From positions 15,376,001-15,440,000 of the forward strand of contig NC_135141.1 of the NCBI RefSeq assembly GCF_051014445.1: a stretch of 64,000 nt of DNA, read 5' to 3'. Positions 12,905 through 23,968 of the stretch are shown here, piece after piece. The translations under genes and the position numbers were made by a program. Below the pieces are notes generated by a model. That model was given only the letters and a program-made list of their open reading frames with translations. It did no database searches and was not told the origin of the DNA. This DNA comes from Colletes latitarsis. Lineage: Eukaryota; Arthropoda; Insecta; Hymenoptera; Colletidae. Positions within the stretch are counted from its first letter, which is position 1. Each line of letters opens with the position of its first letter.

Positions 12905-15158
12905 AGGAGGATTCTAGAGGCGAAAATAAGACGAAAATCAAGAATACCAATTTCTTACTGGAGGCTTCGTTAAAAAGTTACTAACGTTTAAAGTTCCGCT
13001 GGTACTGAATTTTTTTCTCGAAAATGCGCAAGATTTCGGGGGTATGTGAATTCACCAAAAATGATTGTAATTGACCCCCACAACCGAAAATAATTTTTCC
13101 AAAATGATTTGAAATTTTTTTTTTCCTTCGAAAAATTTCGCATATTTTCGAATTTTTTTCTCGAAAGTAGGTAGAATTTTGAAGGTATGTCTAATGACCA
13201 AAAATGATTGTTATTGACCCCCGCAACCGAAAATAATTTTTCCAGAACGATTTAAAATTTTTTTTGTTCTTCGAAAAATTGAGGCATCTAATTAGATTTT
13301 CAGTCAAGAATTTTTTTCTCGAAAGTGCATAGGATTTCGGAGATATGTGTAATGACCAAAAAGGATTGTGATTGACCCCCGTAACCAAAAATAATTTTTT
13401 CTAAACGATTTGAAATGTTTTTTTATCCGTCGAAATATTTCACACCTTCTCGAATTTTTTCTTCGAAAGTGGGTAGAATTTCGAGGGTATGTCTAATGAC
13501 CAAAAGTAATTGTTATTGACCCCCGCAACCGAAAATAATTTTTCCAGAACGATTTAAAATTTTTTTTTTTCTTCGAAAAATTGAGGCACCTAATTAGATT
13601 TTCAGTCAAGAATTTTTTTCTAGAAAGTGAATAGGATTTCGAAAGTATGTCTATTCACCAAAAATGATTGTAATTGACCCCTGTGACTAAATATAATTTT
13701 TCCAAATCGATTTGAAATTTTTTTTATCCGTCGAAAAGTTTCACACCTTCTCGAATTTTTTTCTAGAAAGTGAATAGAATTTCGGAAGTATGTCTATTCA
13801 CCAAAAATGATTGTAATTAACCCCTGCAACCGAAAATAATTTTTCCAAAATGATTTGAAATTTTATTTTTTCGTCGAAATATTTAGGTAGCTACCCCCTG
13901 TCGATTTTTCTTAAACATTCGTTTTTTATTGTTGAGAATTTTATTTGACGCCGTACAGAAAAGTTGTTTAATACTTTTTTGTAGGTACCTATGAGCTCTA
14001 CTTCAGAAAAAAATTTCATTGAAATATATTCGCAATTGTAGGAGTTGTGACTATTTGGAATTTGGACCATTTTTATGAGATTTTTCTCATTTTGCAGGGT
14101 CAAGGAACAACTTTTCGAATATTTTTGCGATTTGTACATATTCTTCATCAAAATCCTCGTAGTTTGCTTTTTTAAACATTAAAATCGTCCAATCCGTTCA
14201 GAAGTTATGGTGTTTTAAAGATTTGCATGAAATTTATGGGAAGCATTGCTGGCCTAAAATTATATTTTCGGTAAGGCATTTTTTTCTCGAAAATGGTTAG
14301 GATTATAGGGTATGTCTATTGACCAAAAATGATTATAATTGACCCTCACAACCGAAAATAATTTTTTGACAACGATTTGAAATTTTATTTTTTCGTCGAA
14401 AAATTTAGGCAGCTACCCCCGGTTGATTTTTCTTAAACATTCGTTTTTCATTTTTGAGAATTTTATTTGACGCCGTACAGAAAAGTTTTTTAATACTTTT
14501 TTGTAGGTACCTATGAGCTCTACTTCAGAAAAAAGTTTCATTGAAATATGTTCACTATCCTAGGAGTTATGGCTGTTTGAAAATTGGACCATTTTTATAG
14601 GGTTTATCTCATTTCGCAGGGTCAAGGAATAACATTTCGAATATTTTTAGAATTTCTACATATTCTACATTAACATACGCGTCGTTTGCTTTTTTAAACA
14701 TTAAAATCGTCCAATCCGTTCAGAAGTTATGGCGTTTTAAAGATTCACATGAAAATTTGGGCAGACATTTCTGGCCAGAAATTATATTTTCTGTAAACAA
14801 TTTTTTTCTCGAAAGTGCGTAGGATTTCGGGGGTATGTATAATGATTGTAATTGCCCACTGTAACTAAATATAATTTTTTTTAGTATGATTTGAAATTTT
14901 CTAATTTCGTCTAAAAATTTCACACCTTCTCGAATTTTTTTCTAGAAAGTGAATAGAATTTCGGAACTATGTCTATTCACCAAAAATGATTGTAATTAAC
15001 CCCCGCAACCGAAAATAATTTTTCCAAAACGATTTGCAATTTTTGAATTTAATTGTTAATAACTTTTTAACGAAGCCTCCATCAACAAATTGGTATTCTT
15101 GATTTTCGTCTCTAGAATCCCCCATTCAAATTTTTCCCAAGGGTGGCTGAACACCCTG
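12905..15158 (+). mobile_element. T2: T-family element, left tip missing
   Basis: Begins at ggaggattctagaggc, lacking roughly the first 45 bp of the family terminus. It runs from an 'a' sub-end (gtttaaagttccgctgg) to a 'b' sub-end and a complete right tip (gctgaacaccctg) followed by TA at 15159-15160. The interior has several X modules, then Y modules containing ccgttcagaagttatgg. A deletion that shortens the caccaaaaatgattg block to a tataatgattg form near 14841 is shared with T10, so T2 and T10 probably belong to one lineage. No transposase is encoded. Confidence 0.88.
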
Positions 15159-15160
15159 TA

Positions 15161-15779
15161 TAGCAACAAAATTCTAAATGAGTCAAATTGGCTCAGTCCG
15201 TAAATCTAGTGTTATTATTCGCTATTTTCGTTTTAAATTCTTTTTGTTTATATAACTAAATAAAATATCCTACAACCCTGCGTCATAACATGATCTGCGC
15301 TATCAGACTCCAAAGTATCGAATTTATTCTTGTCACAGAATATAACGTCTCTCGAAGAAATCATCCTGATCCAAGGACGGAACACCCTTTATGAAAAAAC
15401 ACTTCCTTCCATCGAATAACATCCTTTAAACAAATCGATTATTATTTAATGTTAACTGAATTAACGGTAATTTGAAATTTAGTCTCTGAACGAACCTAAA
15501 CGATTTATCAGAATATTTCTCATAGGACGCGCGAAATGTCTTTAACACGTTGATTGCTAAGTATGAATTAACTCGCTGCTGACGATCTATCACTGGACGC
15601 CACCTACGAGTAAATAACTGATAGTGGGCGTTTAAAAGAAGAATAAAAATCAGTAAGTATTCATTAGTGAACTGAATCGTTCGTTCGTAAAAAAAAATTC
15701 TATTACAAGTTATCTCGTAGCTGCCGCATATACTGTTGGAAATAATTTAATTTAATCGTGGTAATCAATGCAGTGAAAA
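15161..15779. other. Unique sequence, nothing definite
   Basis: Non-repetitive, moderately AT-rich linker between T2 and satellite C. I see no coding or RNA signal. Confidence 0.45.
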
Positions 15780-17925
15780 TAGGTAAACAAACTTTTATTA
15801 TAATATAAATATTTGATTTATTCATTACGGGAGCAATGAACTCTGACGTTTTATTCCTCATAAATAGTGTAACATCAGATTGAAAAAATTCTTTAATTGA
15901 TACATTTAAAATTGTATACTTATCGTACATGATCTGAATTGCAAATGTTAATAATGTTAATAATTTGCAGGAAGTTTCAGTCGAACAACTGTCGAAGTAG
16001 CTTTAATATAAGTATCTTCTTTATATGAAATTACAAATAATTATCCTCCTATGATTTATGATTTAGGATTAGGTCAACCATGTAAAAGTTTCATTTTTCT
16101 GAACTTTATAATTTTCTGTTTATGGTATTGAAAAACTAATAGTCTCATTCCTTTTATTTTGTTTTCCTTATTATTGTAGACATAATTATACTTAGTTTGC
16201 CTAAATTATAATGCTTTTACACATTAATATATTTTAAATGAACCCTTACCAATAAATTTACTAGTAAAGTTTGGACGAATCACAATTCAATTTGTGTAAC
16301 AATTTGTTTTAAAATTCTAAATTCAAAAACTATTATCTATTAACCATTTCTTTAAATGTTTGATTTATTCATTAAGGGAGCAATGAACTCTCTTATTTCT
16401 CTTATTTTGATTTCCTTATTATTGTAGACATAATTATACTTATTATCTATTAACCATTTTGTTAAATGTTTGATCTATTCATTAATGGAGCAATGAACTC
16501 TCTTATTTCTCTTATTTTGATTTCCTTATTATTGTAGACATAATTATACTTAGTTTGCTTAAATTATAATGCTTTTACCCATTAATATATTTTAAATGAA
16601 CCCTTTCCAATAAACTTACTAGTAAAATTTGGACAAACCACAATTCAATTTGTGTAATTTGTTTTAAAATTCTAAATTCAAAAACTATTATCTATTAACC
16701 ATTTCTTTAAATGTTTGATCTATTCATTAAGGGAGCAATGAACTCTCTTATTTCTCTTATTTTGTTTTCCTTATTATTGTAGACATAATTATACTTAGTT
16801 TGCCTAAATTATAATGCTTTTACACATTAAAATATCTTAAATGAACCCTTACTAATACACTTACTATTAAAATTTGGACGAACCACAATTCAATTTGTGT
16901 AACAATTTGTTTTAAAATTCTAAATTCAAAAACTGTTATCTATTAACCATTTTGTTAAATGTTTGATCTATTCATTAAGGGAGCAATGAACTCTCTTATT
17001 TCTCTTATTTTGATTTCCTTATTATTCTAGACATAATTATACTTAGTTTGCCTGAATTATAATGCTTTTACACATTAAAATATCTTAAATGAACCCTTAC
17101 CAATACACTTACTAGTAAAATTTGGACGAATCACAATTCAATTTGTGTAACAATTTGTTTTAAAATTCTAAATTCAGAAACTATTATCTATTAACCATTT
17201 TTTTAAATGTTTGATCTATTCATTAATGGAGCAATGAACTCTCTTATTTCTCTTATTTTGTTTTCCTTATTATTGTAGACATAATTATACTTATTATCTA
17301 TTAACCATTTTGTTAAATGTTTGATCTATTCATTAAGGGAGCAATGAACTCTCTTATTTCTCTTATTTTGATTTCCTTATTATTCTAGACATAATTATAC
17401 TTAATTTGCCTAAATTATAATGCTTTTACACATTAATATATTTTAAATGAACCCTTTCCAATACACTTACTAGTAAAATTTGGACGAATCACAATTCAAT
17501 TTGTGTAACAATTTGTTTTAAAATTCTAAATTCGAAAACCATTTTGTTAAATATTTGATTTATTCATTAATGGAGCAATGAACTCTCTTATTTCTCTTAT
17601 TTTGATTTCCTTATTATTCTAGACATAATTATACTTAGTTTGCCTAAATTATAATGCTTTTACACATTAAAATATCTTAAATGAACCCTTACCAATAAAT
17701 TTACTAGTAAAATTTGGACGAATTACAATTCAATTTGTGTAACAATTTGTTTTAAAATTCTAAATTTGAAAACCATTTTGTTAAATATTTGATTTATTCG
17801 TTAAGGGAGCACTGAACTCTGACGTTTTATTCCTCATGAATAGTGTAACATCAGATTGAAGAAATTGTTTAATTGATACATTTAAAATTGTATATTTATC
17901 GTAGATGATCTGAATTGCAAAATGA
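15780..17925. repeat. Satellite C: about 250-bp tandem repeat with short variants
   Basis: The landmark gggagcaatgaactct (or tggagcaatgaactct) recurs near 15830, 16375, 16477, 16735, 16980, 17228, 17338, 17570 and 17805. Full units are about 235-250 bp and contain ttattattgtagacataatt and tttgtgtaacaatttgtttt. Two short units of about 105-110 bp skip the second half. The outermost copies (15828-15930 and 17804-17915) share an extra block (gacgttttattcctcat) absent from the internal ones. Confidence 0.88.
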
Positions 17926-18340
17926 AAAACGTTATTATATGTGAAAGGGTGTTTCCTGGAAATCATTTATTTCTAGAAAAACCGTACGATTAGATCCGTA
18001 GTAGATCTGACGTTCGCAGTTTGCTCCAAGATTGGAATCCGAAATCATCGAACGAACGGCAACATCCAACTCCAGCGTGGAAATTCGATTCGTAACGTTC
18101 GTAGCGCGGGTTTCTCCAGCTGGAGAGCAAAAACGAAACGAGGAGAGCAGGGTGAAGCCTCCTACGCTTCGAGGAGAGAGACGAGAACAAAAAGCCAATG
18201 ACCAACTTTAAATCTGTGGCTCGTGCGTCAACTAATACCGTTAGGTGTTATTGACACCTATCGCGTTACCAACCGAGAAGCTTTCATTCACTTAAAACCG
18301 ACACGGATGATCCACGACTTCGCCTTTAGGAAGATCGCTA
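17926..18340. other. GC-richer island, unassigned
   Basis: CpG-containing segment with overlapping minus-strand frames of 87 and 71 codons (17935-18198 and 17990-18205). The peptides show no recognisable motif, and two frames open over the same bases argue against a firm exon call. It could be an exon remnant or regulatory DNA. Confidence 0.28.
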
Positions 18341-19186
18341 CTCAAGAATTCGTGTAACACAAGAAAAATACGAGGGAAATAATTCTGAATGAATTTCTGC
18401 TTCTTGCAATTTGTACGACACAACGTTCTAAATTAAATTTCAGCACTGTGACACCTAACGCCATTTAAATTTAGTATTTCTTTTTATCTGCACGATGTTT
18501 AACCCCTCAACGTTCATGCTCGAGTCTGTCTGCTTTGAAAAACGATATTTGTTTAATCTAACAGTTTAAGGGATGACAATATTTGTTCTGCTTCAAATTA
18601 ACTGCATTTTTATATAGTTCAGAATCAAATCCTATAAAGAAATCGTTAATTCGAGAAATGTGAGCGTTAAGGGGTTAAGAAATAAAACTTTCGAAATTAC
18701 GCTACGAGTTTTTAAAGGGTTTAAAGAATTTTAACATCGTTAATGGGCGTGTAACGTTTCGATGGTACTCGAGATTCGAGTGTGTTTAACCACACGTGAG
18801 TTGTCGAACACGAACAAATCTCGAAAAAATGGTCTGGAAAGTATCAGACTTTTCGTTCATCGATTACCAGCTGTTTCAGAAACGGTAAATAAATTCAATG
18901 GCTGTCACTTTCAGAATTTTTTCGTCTAACAACAGGTGTCAATAAAAGCAAACTTTCAATTGTCATAGCCACTACATTTCTCACTCGCTTGTTCCAACTA
19001 TGATTTTGGTTCAGTTCGAATAATGTTTCGTGCACTTCGTCCAATTTATGGTTAATAGAATAAATAAACGATTAGTATGAATCATTTTGTTTAACTTTAT
19101 TTTGGTTCGGTCATCGGTAGAGTGAATTTTGAGAATCCGATTAATGGGATATTTCAATAATTTCTAATAAAAATAATTTTTATAAA
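18341..19186. other. Unique sequence, nothing definite
   Basis: Mixed-composition sequence without long frames. I see no element ends or RNA genes up to the TA that flanks the miniature mariner-like element. Confidence 0.45.
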
Positions 19187-19188
19187 TA

Positions 19189-19496
19189 TTAGGTCGTTTC
19201 ATAAGTTCGTACCATTCGACATTTTTGTTGAGAATAAAATTTATAATGTAACAGGAAGGAAATAAAATTTCTCAATTCAGGGAATTTTCGAAATTTTAAA
19301 CATACCAACATCGACAATTCATAGAAATTAGAGTCAAATAGATACGTATTGTGTCGAAATTTTCTTGTTGTTATACTTATGTTATTTTTGCTAGGATATA
19401 ATAAAACCAAACCTTTTTGTAGCGACGATGTAATCGATTTTGCCAAAGGAAAGGGTTTACTGTTTTTCATAAAATCTCATAATAAGTTTGACCTAA
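19189..19496. mobile_element. Miniature mariner-like element, 308 bp
   Basis: Begins TTAGGTCGTTTCATAAGTTC and ends GACCTAA, flanked on both sides by TA (19187-19188 and 19497-19498). The left terminus matches the general style of insect mariner ends. The right terminus agrees only over TTAGGTC and then diverges. A 93-codon minus-strand frame spans the element, but I see no catalytic motif in it. It is likely an internally deleted mariner derivative. Confidence 0.6.
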
Positions 19497-19498
19497 TA

Positions 19499-19946
19499 AA
19501 AAGATACTAATTCTAATTATTTTAACTGTTACAGAAATTATAAAGAGCGATTGTTTTAATTCATTTCTGGGGGTACAACAGTTCACTTTTTGGGACAGTT
19601 ACCCTACTTTGATACATCTGAAAGCGAATCAAAAATATTTCTCGTCCATAAAGAGCTGAATATGAACATTTGTCGACATCAAGACACCATCGATGCTCGT
19701 GTGCATCGTTCCAACAGAGGTAGGAATCTTGTTTTGTTGGTAGCATGATGATTACGAAGCGGTTGTATGAGGTTAACGTATTGTTCAGTTTTGTCCCCAC
19801 CCGCAATGTATAATAAGAAACTAATCGAACTGTCGCGGCAATATATATATTTTTATATGATATCAGTTACAAGTCATGCAAAGGTAAAAGCACGTTACGA
19901 AATTGCAAATAAATTAAAGAACCAGGTAACGCCAGTAACTATAGTA
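19499..19946. other. Unique sequence with a short unassigned frame
   Basis: Contains an 81-codon minus-strand open frame (19561-19806) of normal amino-acid composition with several Cys and Trp residues. I recognise no domain. It lies between a mariner-like element and T3, so it may be a decayed piece of either a gene or a transposon. Confidence 0.25.
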
Positions 19947-19948
19947 TA

Positions 19949-22300
19949 GAGGGTGTTCGACAACCCCTGGGAAAAATTTTAATGGGGGATTCTAGAGGCC
20001 AAAATAAGACGAAAATCAAGAATATCAATTTCTTCACTGAGGCCTTGTTAAAAAGTTATTAACAATTAAATTAGAAAATTTCAAATCGTTCTGGAAAAAT
20101 TATTTTCGATTGCAGGGGTCAATTACAATCATTTTTGGTAAATAGATATACCCCCGAAATCCTACTCAGTTTCGAGAAAAAAATTCGAGTAAGTGCTGAA
20201 AGTTTTGGGTGGAAAAAAGACTTTCGAATCGTCTTGGAAAAATTATTTTTAGTTACAGGAGTCAATTGCAACCATTTTTGGTCAATAGACATACCCCCGA
20301 AATCCTACTCAGTTTCGAGAAAAAAATTCCTTACCGAAAATATAATTTCTGGCGAGAAATGTCTGCCCGAATTTTCATGCGAATCTTTAAAACGTTATAA
20401 CTTCTGAAAGGATTGGACGATTTTAATGTTCAAAAAAGCAAACTACGCGAATTTTGATGGAGAATATGTACAAATTCTAAAAATATTCGAAAAGTTGTTC
20501 CTTGACCTCCTAAAATGAGAAAAGCCCCATAAAAATGATCCAATTTTCAAACAGCCATAACTCCTAGGATAGTGAACATATTTCAATGAAACTTTTTTCT
20601 GAAGTAGAGCTCATAGGTACCAACAAAAAAAGTATTAAACAACTTTTCTGTACGGCGTCAAATAAAATTCTCAAAAATAAAAAACGAATTTTTAAGAAAA
20701 ATCGACAGGGGGTAAGTGCCCAAATTTTTCGACGAAAAAAAAAATTTCAAATTGTTCTGGAAAAATTATTTTCAGTTGTGGGGGTCAACTACAATCATTT
20801 TTGGTCATTATACATACCCACGAAATCCTTCCCCTTTTTGGAGAAAAAAATTGTTTACCGAAAACCTAACATGAGGCCAGAAATGCTTCCCTGAAATTTC
20901 ATGCATATCTTTAAAACGTCATAACTTCTGAACGGATTGGACGATTTTAATGTTTAAAACAACAAACTACGCGTATTTTGATGGAGAATATGTACAAATT
21001 CTAAAAGTATTCGAAAAGTTGGACCCCATAAAAATGGTCCAATTTTCAAACAGCCATAACTCCTACAATTGTGAATATGTTTCAATGAAAGTTTTTTCTG
21101 AAGTAGAGCTCATAGGTACCTACAAACAAGTATTAGACAACTTTTCTGTGGGGCGTCAAATAAAATGACTAAAAATCAAAATCGAATTTTTAAGAAAAAT
21201 CGACAAAGGGGGGTAGGTGCCTCAATTTCGACGAAAAAAAGAAGTTTCAAATCGTTCTGGAAAAATTATTTTCGGTTGCGGGGGTCAATTACAATAATTT
21301 TTTATGAATAGACCTACTCCTGAAATCCTATCCACTTTCGAGAAAAAAAATCGGGTAGATGTTAAAATTTTTTGGCAGAAAAAAAATATTTCCAATCGTT
21401 TTAAAAAAATTACTTTCCGTTGCAAGAGTTGATCGCAATTATTTTTGGTTATTACACATACTCCCGAAATCCTACTCAGTTTCAAGAAAAAAATTCCTTA
21501 CTGAAAATCTAATTTCAGGTCAGAAATCGTTCTCCGAAATTTCATGCGAATCTTTAAGACATCATAACTCCTGAACGGATTGGACGATTTCAATTTTCAA
21601 AAACGCAAACAACGCGTATTTAGATGAAGAATATGTAGAAATTGCAAAAATATTCGAAAAGTTGGTCCTTGACCCCGTAAACTGAGAAAATCCCCATAAA
21701 AATGGTCCAATTTTCAAACAGCCATAACTCCTAGGATAGTGAACATATTTCAATGAAACTTTTTTCTGAAGTAGAGCTCATAGGTACCAACAAAAAAAGT
21801 ATTAAACAACTTTTCTGTACGGCGTCAAATAAAATTCTCAAAAATAAAAAACGAATTTTTAAGAAAAATCGACAGGGGGTAAGTGCCTAAATTTTTCGAC
21901 GGATAAAAAAAATTTCAAATCGTTTTGGAAAAATTATTTTCGGTTGCGGGGGTCAATTACAATTATTTTTGGTCATTAGACATACCCTCGAAATCTTACT
22001 CACTTTCGACAAAAAAATTCGAGAAATTTGCGAAATTTTTCGACGAAAAAAAAAAATTTCAAATCGTTTTGGAAAAATTATTTTCGGTTATGGGGGTCAA
22101 TTACGATAATTTTTGGTGAATAGACATACCCCTGAAATCTTGCGCATTTTCGAGAAAAAAATTCAGTACCAGCGGAACTTTAAACGTTAGTAACTTTTTA
22201 ACGAAGCCTCCAGTAAGAAATTGGTATTCTTGATTTTCATCTTTCTTTGGCCTGTAGAATCTCCCATTAAAATTTTTCCCAGGGGTGGCCGAACACCCTG
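19949..22300 (-). mobile_element. T3: complete T-family element, 2352 bp
   Basis: Left tip GAGGGTGTTCGACAACCCC (first base changed from the family C) and right tip gaacaccctg, each beside TA (19947-19948 and 22301-22302). The left sub-end is type b and the right is type a, so it runs minus. The interior alternates X modules (accgaaaataatttttcc on the complementary strand) with Y modules. Parts near 21380-21760 are close to the complement of T4 near 24510-24890. Open frames of 60-100 codons appear on both strands and repeat with the modules. Confidence 0.93.
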
Positions 22301-22302
22301 TA

Positions 22303-22750
22303 TAAGGTGACTGCGAGCAACGAGGGCAGATTTTACTCCAAAAATCCGACATAGTTTACTAAACTCAATCGCGCTTCACAAATAAATAAATTATTAAACC
22401 AATCAGCATTTTTTACTTCGTCGTGAGCCAACCATTTCAACGTTGTCGCGACGTACACGAGAGCAAGTGTAAAAGGTGTTCATTTTTATCAATTTAAATC
22501 GCGATTTAAAGCACGAATTTATGTCAACCTAATAATATGCAAGCGAATACAGAGAAATATTGTTTGCATAATTTAAAAATGGAAATAGATATTTTTAGAG
22601 TTAAATAAATATTATATATATCAATCCAAATTCCATATAATACAAATCATGTGAATCATGCCAACTAGAATAATAACAAACAATCAATTATCAATAACAC
22701 TTTGGTTACTAATGAAATTATTTCACTTAATACAATTACGCAATACGGAT
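22303..22750. other. AT-rich DNA, nothing definite
   Basis: AT-rich unique sequence downstream of T3, without recognisable signals. Confidence 0.45.
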
Positions 22751-23640
22751 TATAAATTCATTTCCTAACAGATATTGTCCCGTGGCAATGGATCGATCGA
22801 TTCTGTCGCGATTCACCGCGTCGAAAAGAGACGACACGTTCGCGTCGAGCAAGATCATTCATTCGAGGCTCATGATTTGAATACCAAGAGAGCGAAATAA
22901 GAGAGTAAAGAGCCCGAAGAGAGCGGCCTGGGCAACCGAGCACGACAAAGAAACGCGTTAAAATAAATACGCGAGGGTGAGCCGCGAAGCTCGCTGGGCC
23001 GCTGTTAAACCGAACGAATATTTCCCGAGAGCGATCCAATTACATGTACATTTGCTGATCGTCGTGTAACTGACACCTCAAACTGCGCAAACACGCAAAC
23101 GCGGTCCCCGGTGTACATGCAGAAATATCCACGCGAGGCATAATGCCGGGCGACGCTGGAGCCAGGGCTCCCTGGACGCAATTATCCCATTTAAATTAAG
23201 CCGCATAATTGGACGGCCGTCTATTCACACTCGTAAAGCACCCGCGCGAGCCTTTACAGCCCTGGCCAAGGCAAGGATGAATTTAAGAAGCGGCTCGAGC
23301 CGCCTCGGTCAACGAAAAAAGAGGGGTGCGCCACGCACGGATGCCAGAAGGAGAGGGCGGTTAGTCCGGGTTGAAAGGATACTGCTACTGTTCGCCGCTA
23401 CGAAACGATTTCGTCTTTTCTCTGCCCGTTTCTTTTTTCACCTTCCGTTCGCCTCCGCCCCTCCCCCGGGTCTCCGTGAAGCGCCTATCCCGAACATTTC
23501 TTCTTCCTTTTTTTTTTCTTTCTTTTTTTCTTTTTTTTACGCATCTCTCGACGATGTCTCTTTTGTTTCTAGAGATCATCTAGCAACGGAACCGAAACGC
23601 GATATCGTCGGATGCGTTTACGCTTGAAATCGATACACTT
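22751..23640. promoter_or_regulatory. GC-rich island between inverted T3 and T4, candidate regulatory DNA
   Basis: GC- and CpG-rich sequence in an AT-rich neighbourhood. It includes the palindrome gacggccgtc near 23212, AT-rich homeodomain-like words (catttaaattaagccgc) embedded in GC-rich DNA, and a pyrimidine-rich run at about 23500-23540. A 116-codon plus frame (23277-23627) and a 93-codon minus frame (22758-23039) are open but match nothing I know. The mixture of GC-rich DNA with short AT-rich core motifs resembles conserved developmental enhancers, but this is inference. An untranslated exon is an alternative. Confidence 0.3.
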
Positions 23641-23744
23641 GTTAAAATTAACTCCTTAACGTGTTCTTTTCTGTACTCTTTTTTTCTTCGTATCACGGGC
23701 CCGAAATGATCAAGTTTTTGTTTGCATTATATTACAGTCTGGAG

Positions 23745-23790
23745 CAGCGTTTCTCAAACCGAGGTCCGCTCAAACGAATTCTACAAATTC
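23745..23790 (+). mobile_element. hAT-like terminal motif, uncertain
   Basis: CAGCGTTTCTCAAACCGAGG resembles the terminal inverted repeat of many hAT-superfamily elements (CAGxGTTTCTCAAAC). I find no convincing opposite end before T4 at 23969, so this may be a solo end or chance. Confidence 0.3.
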
Positions 23791-23968
23791 TATTGCATCG
23801 TGAGACGTGATTCTTGTAATATTTTATTCTTATTAATCCTTTCATTTCCAATGTAATTGTACTGGTGCGGTTTTTCAATTTTTCTACACTACTCTCATTT
23901 AGATTGCAAAATCTACGAGCGTAAAGGAACACGATAGATTTATATTTAATGATTTGTTGCGCAATATA

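Noticed and set aside
19561..19806. 81-codon minus-strand frame as a gene fragment
   Set aside because: No motif recognised and no supporting splice sites; left as unassigned sequence.
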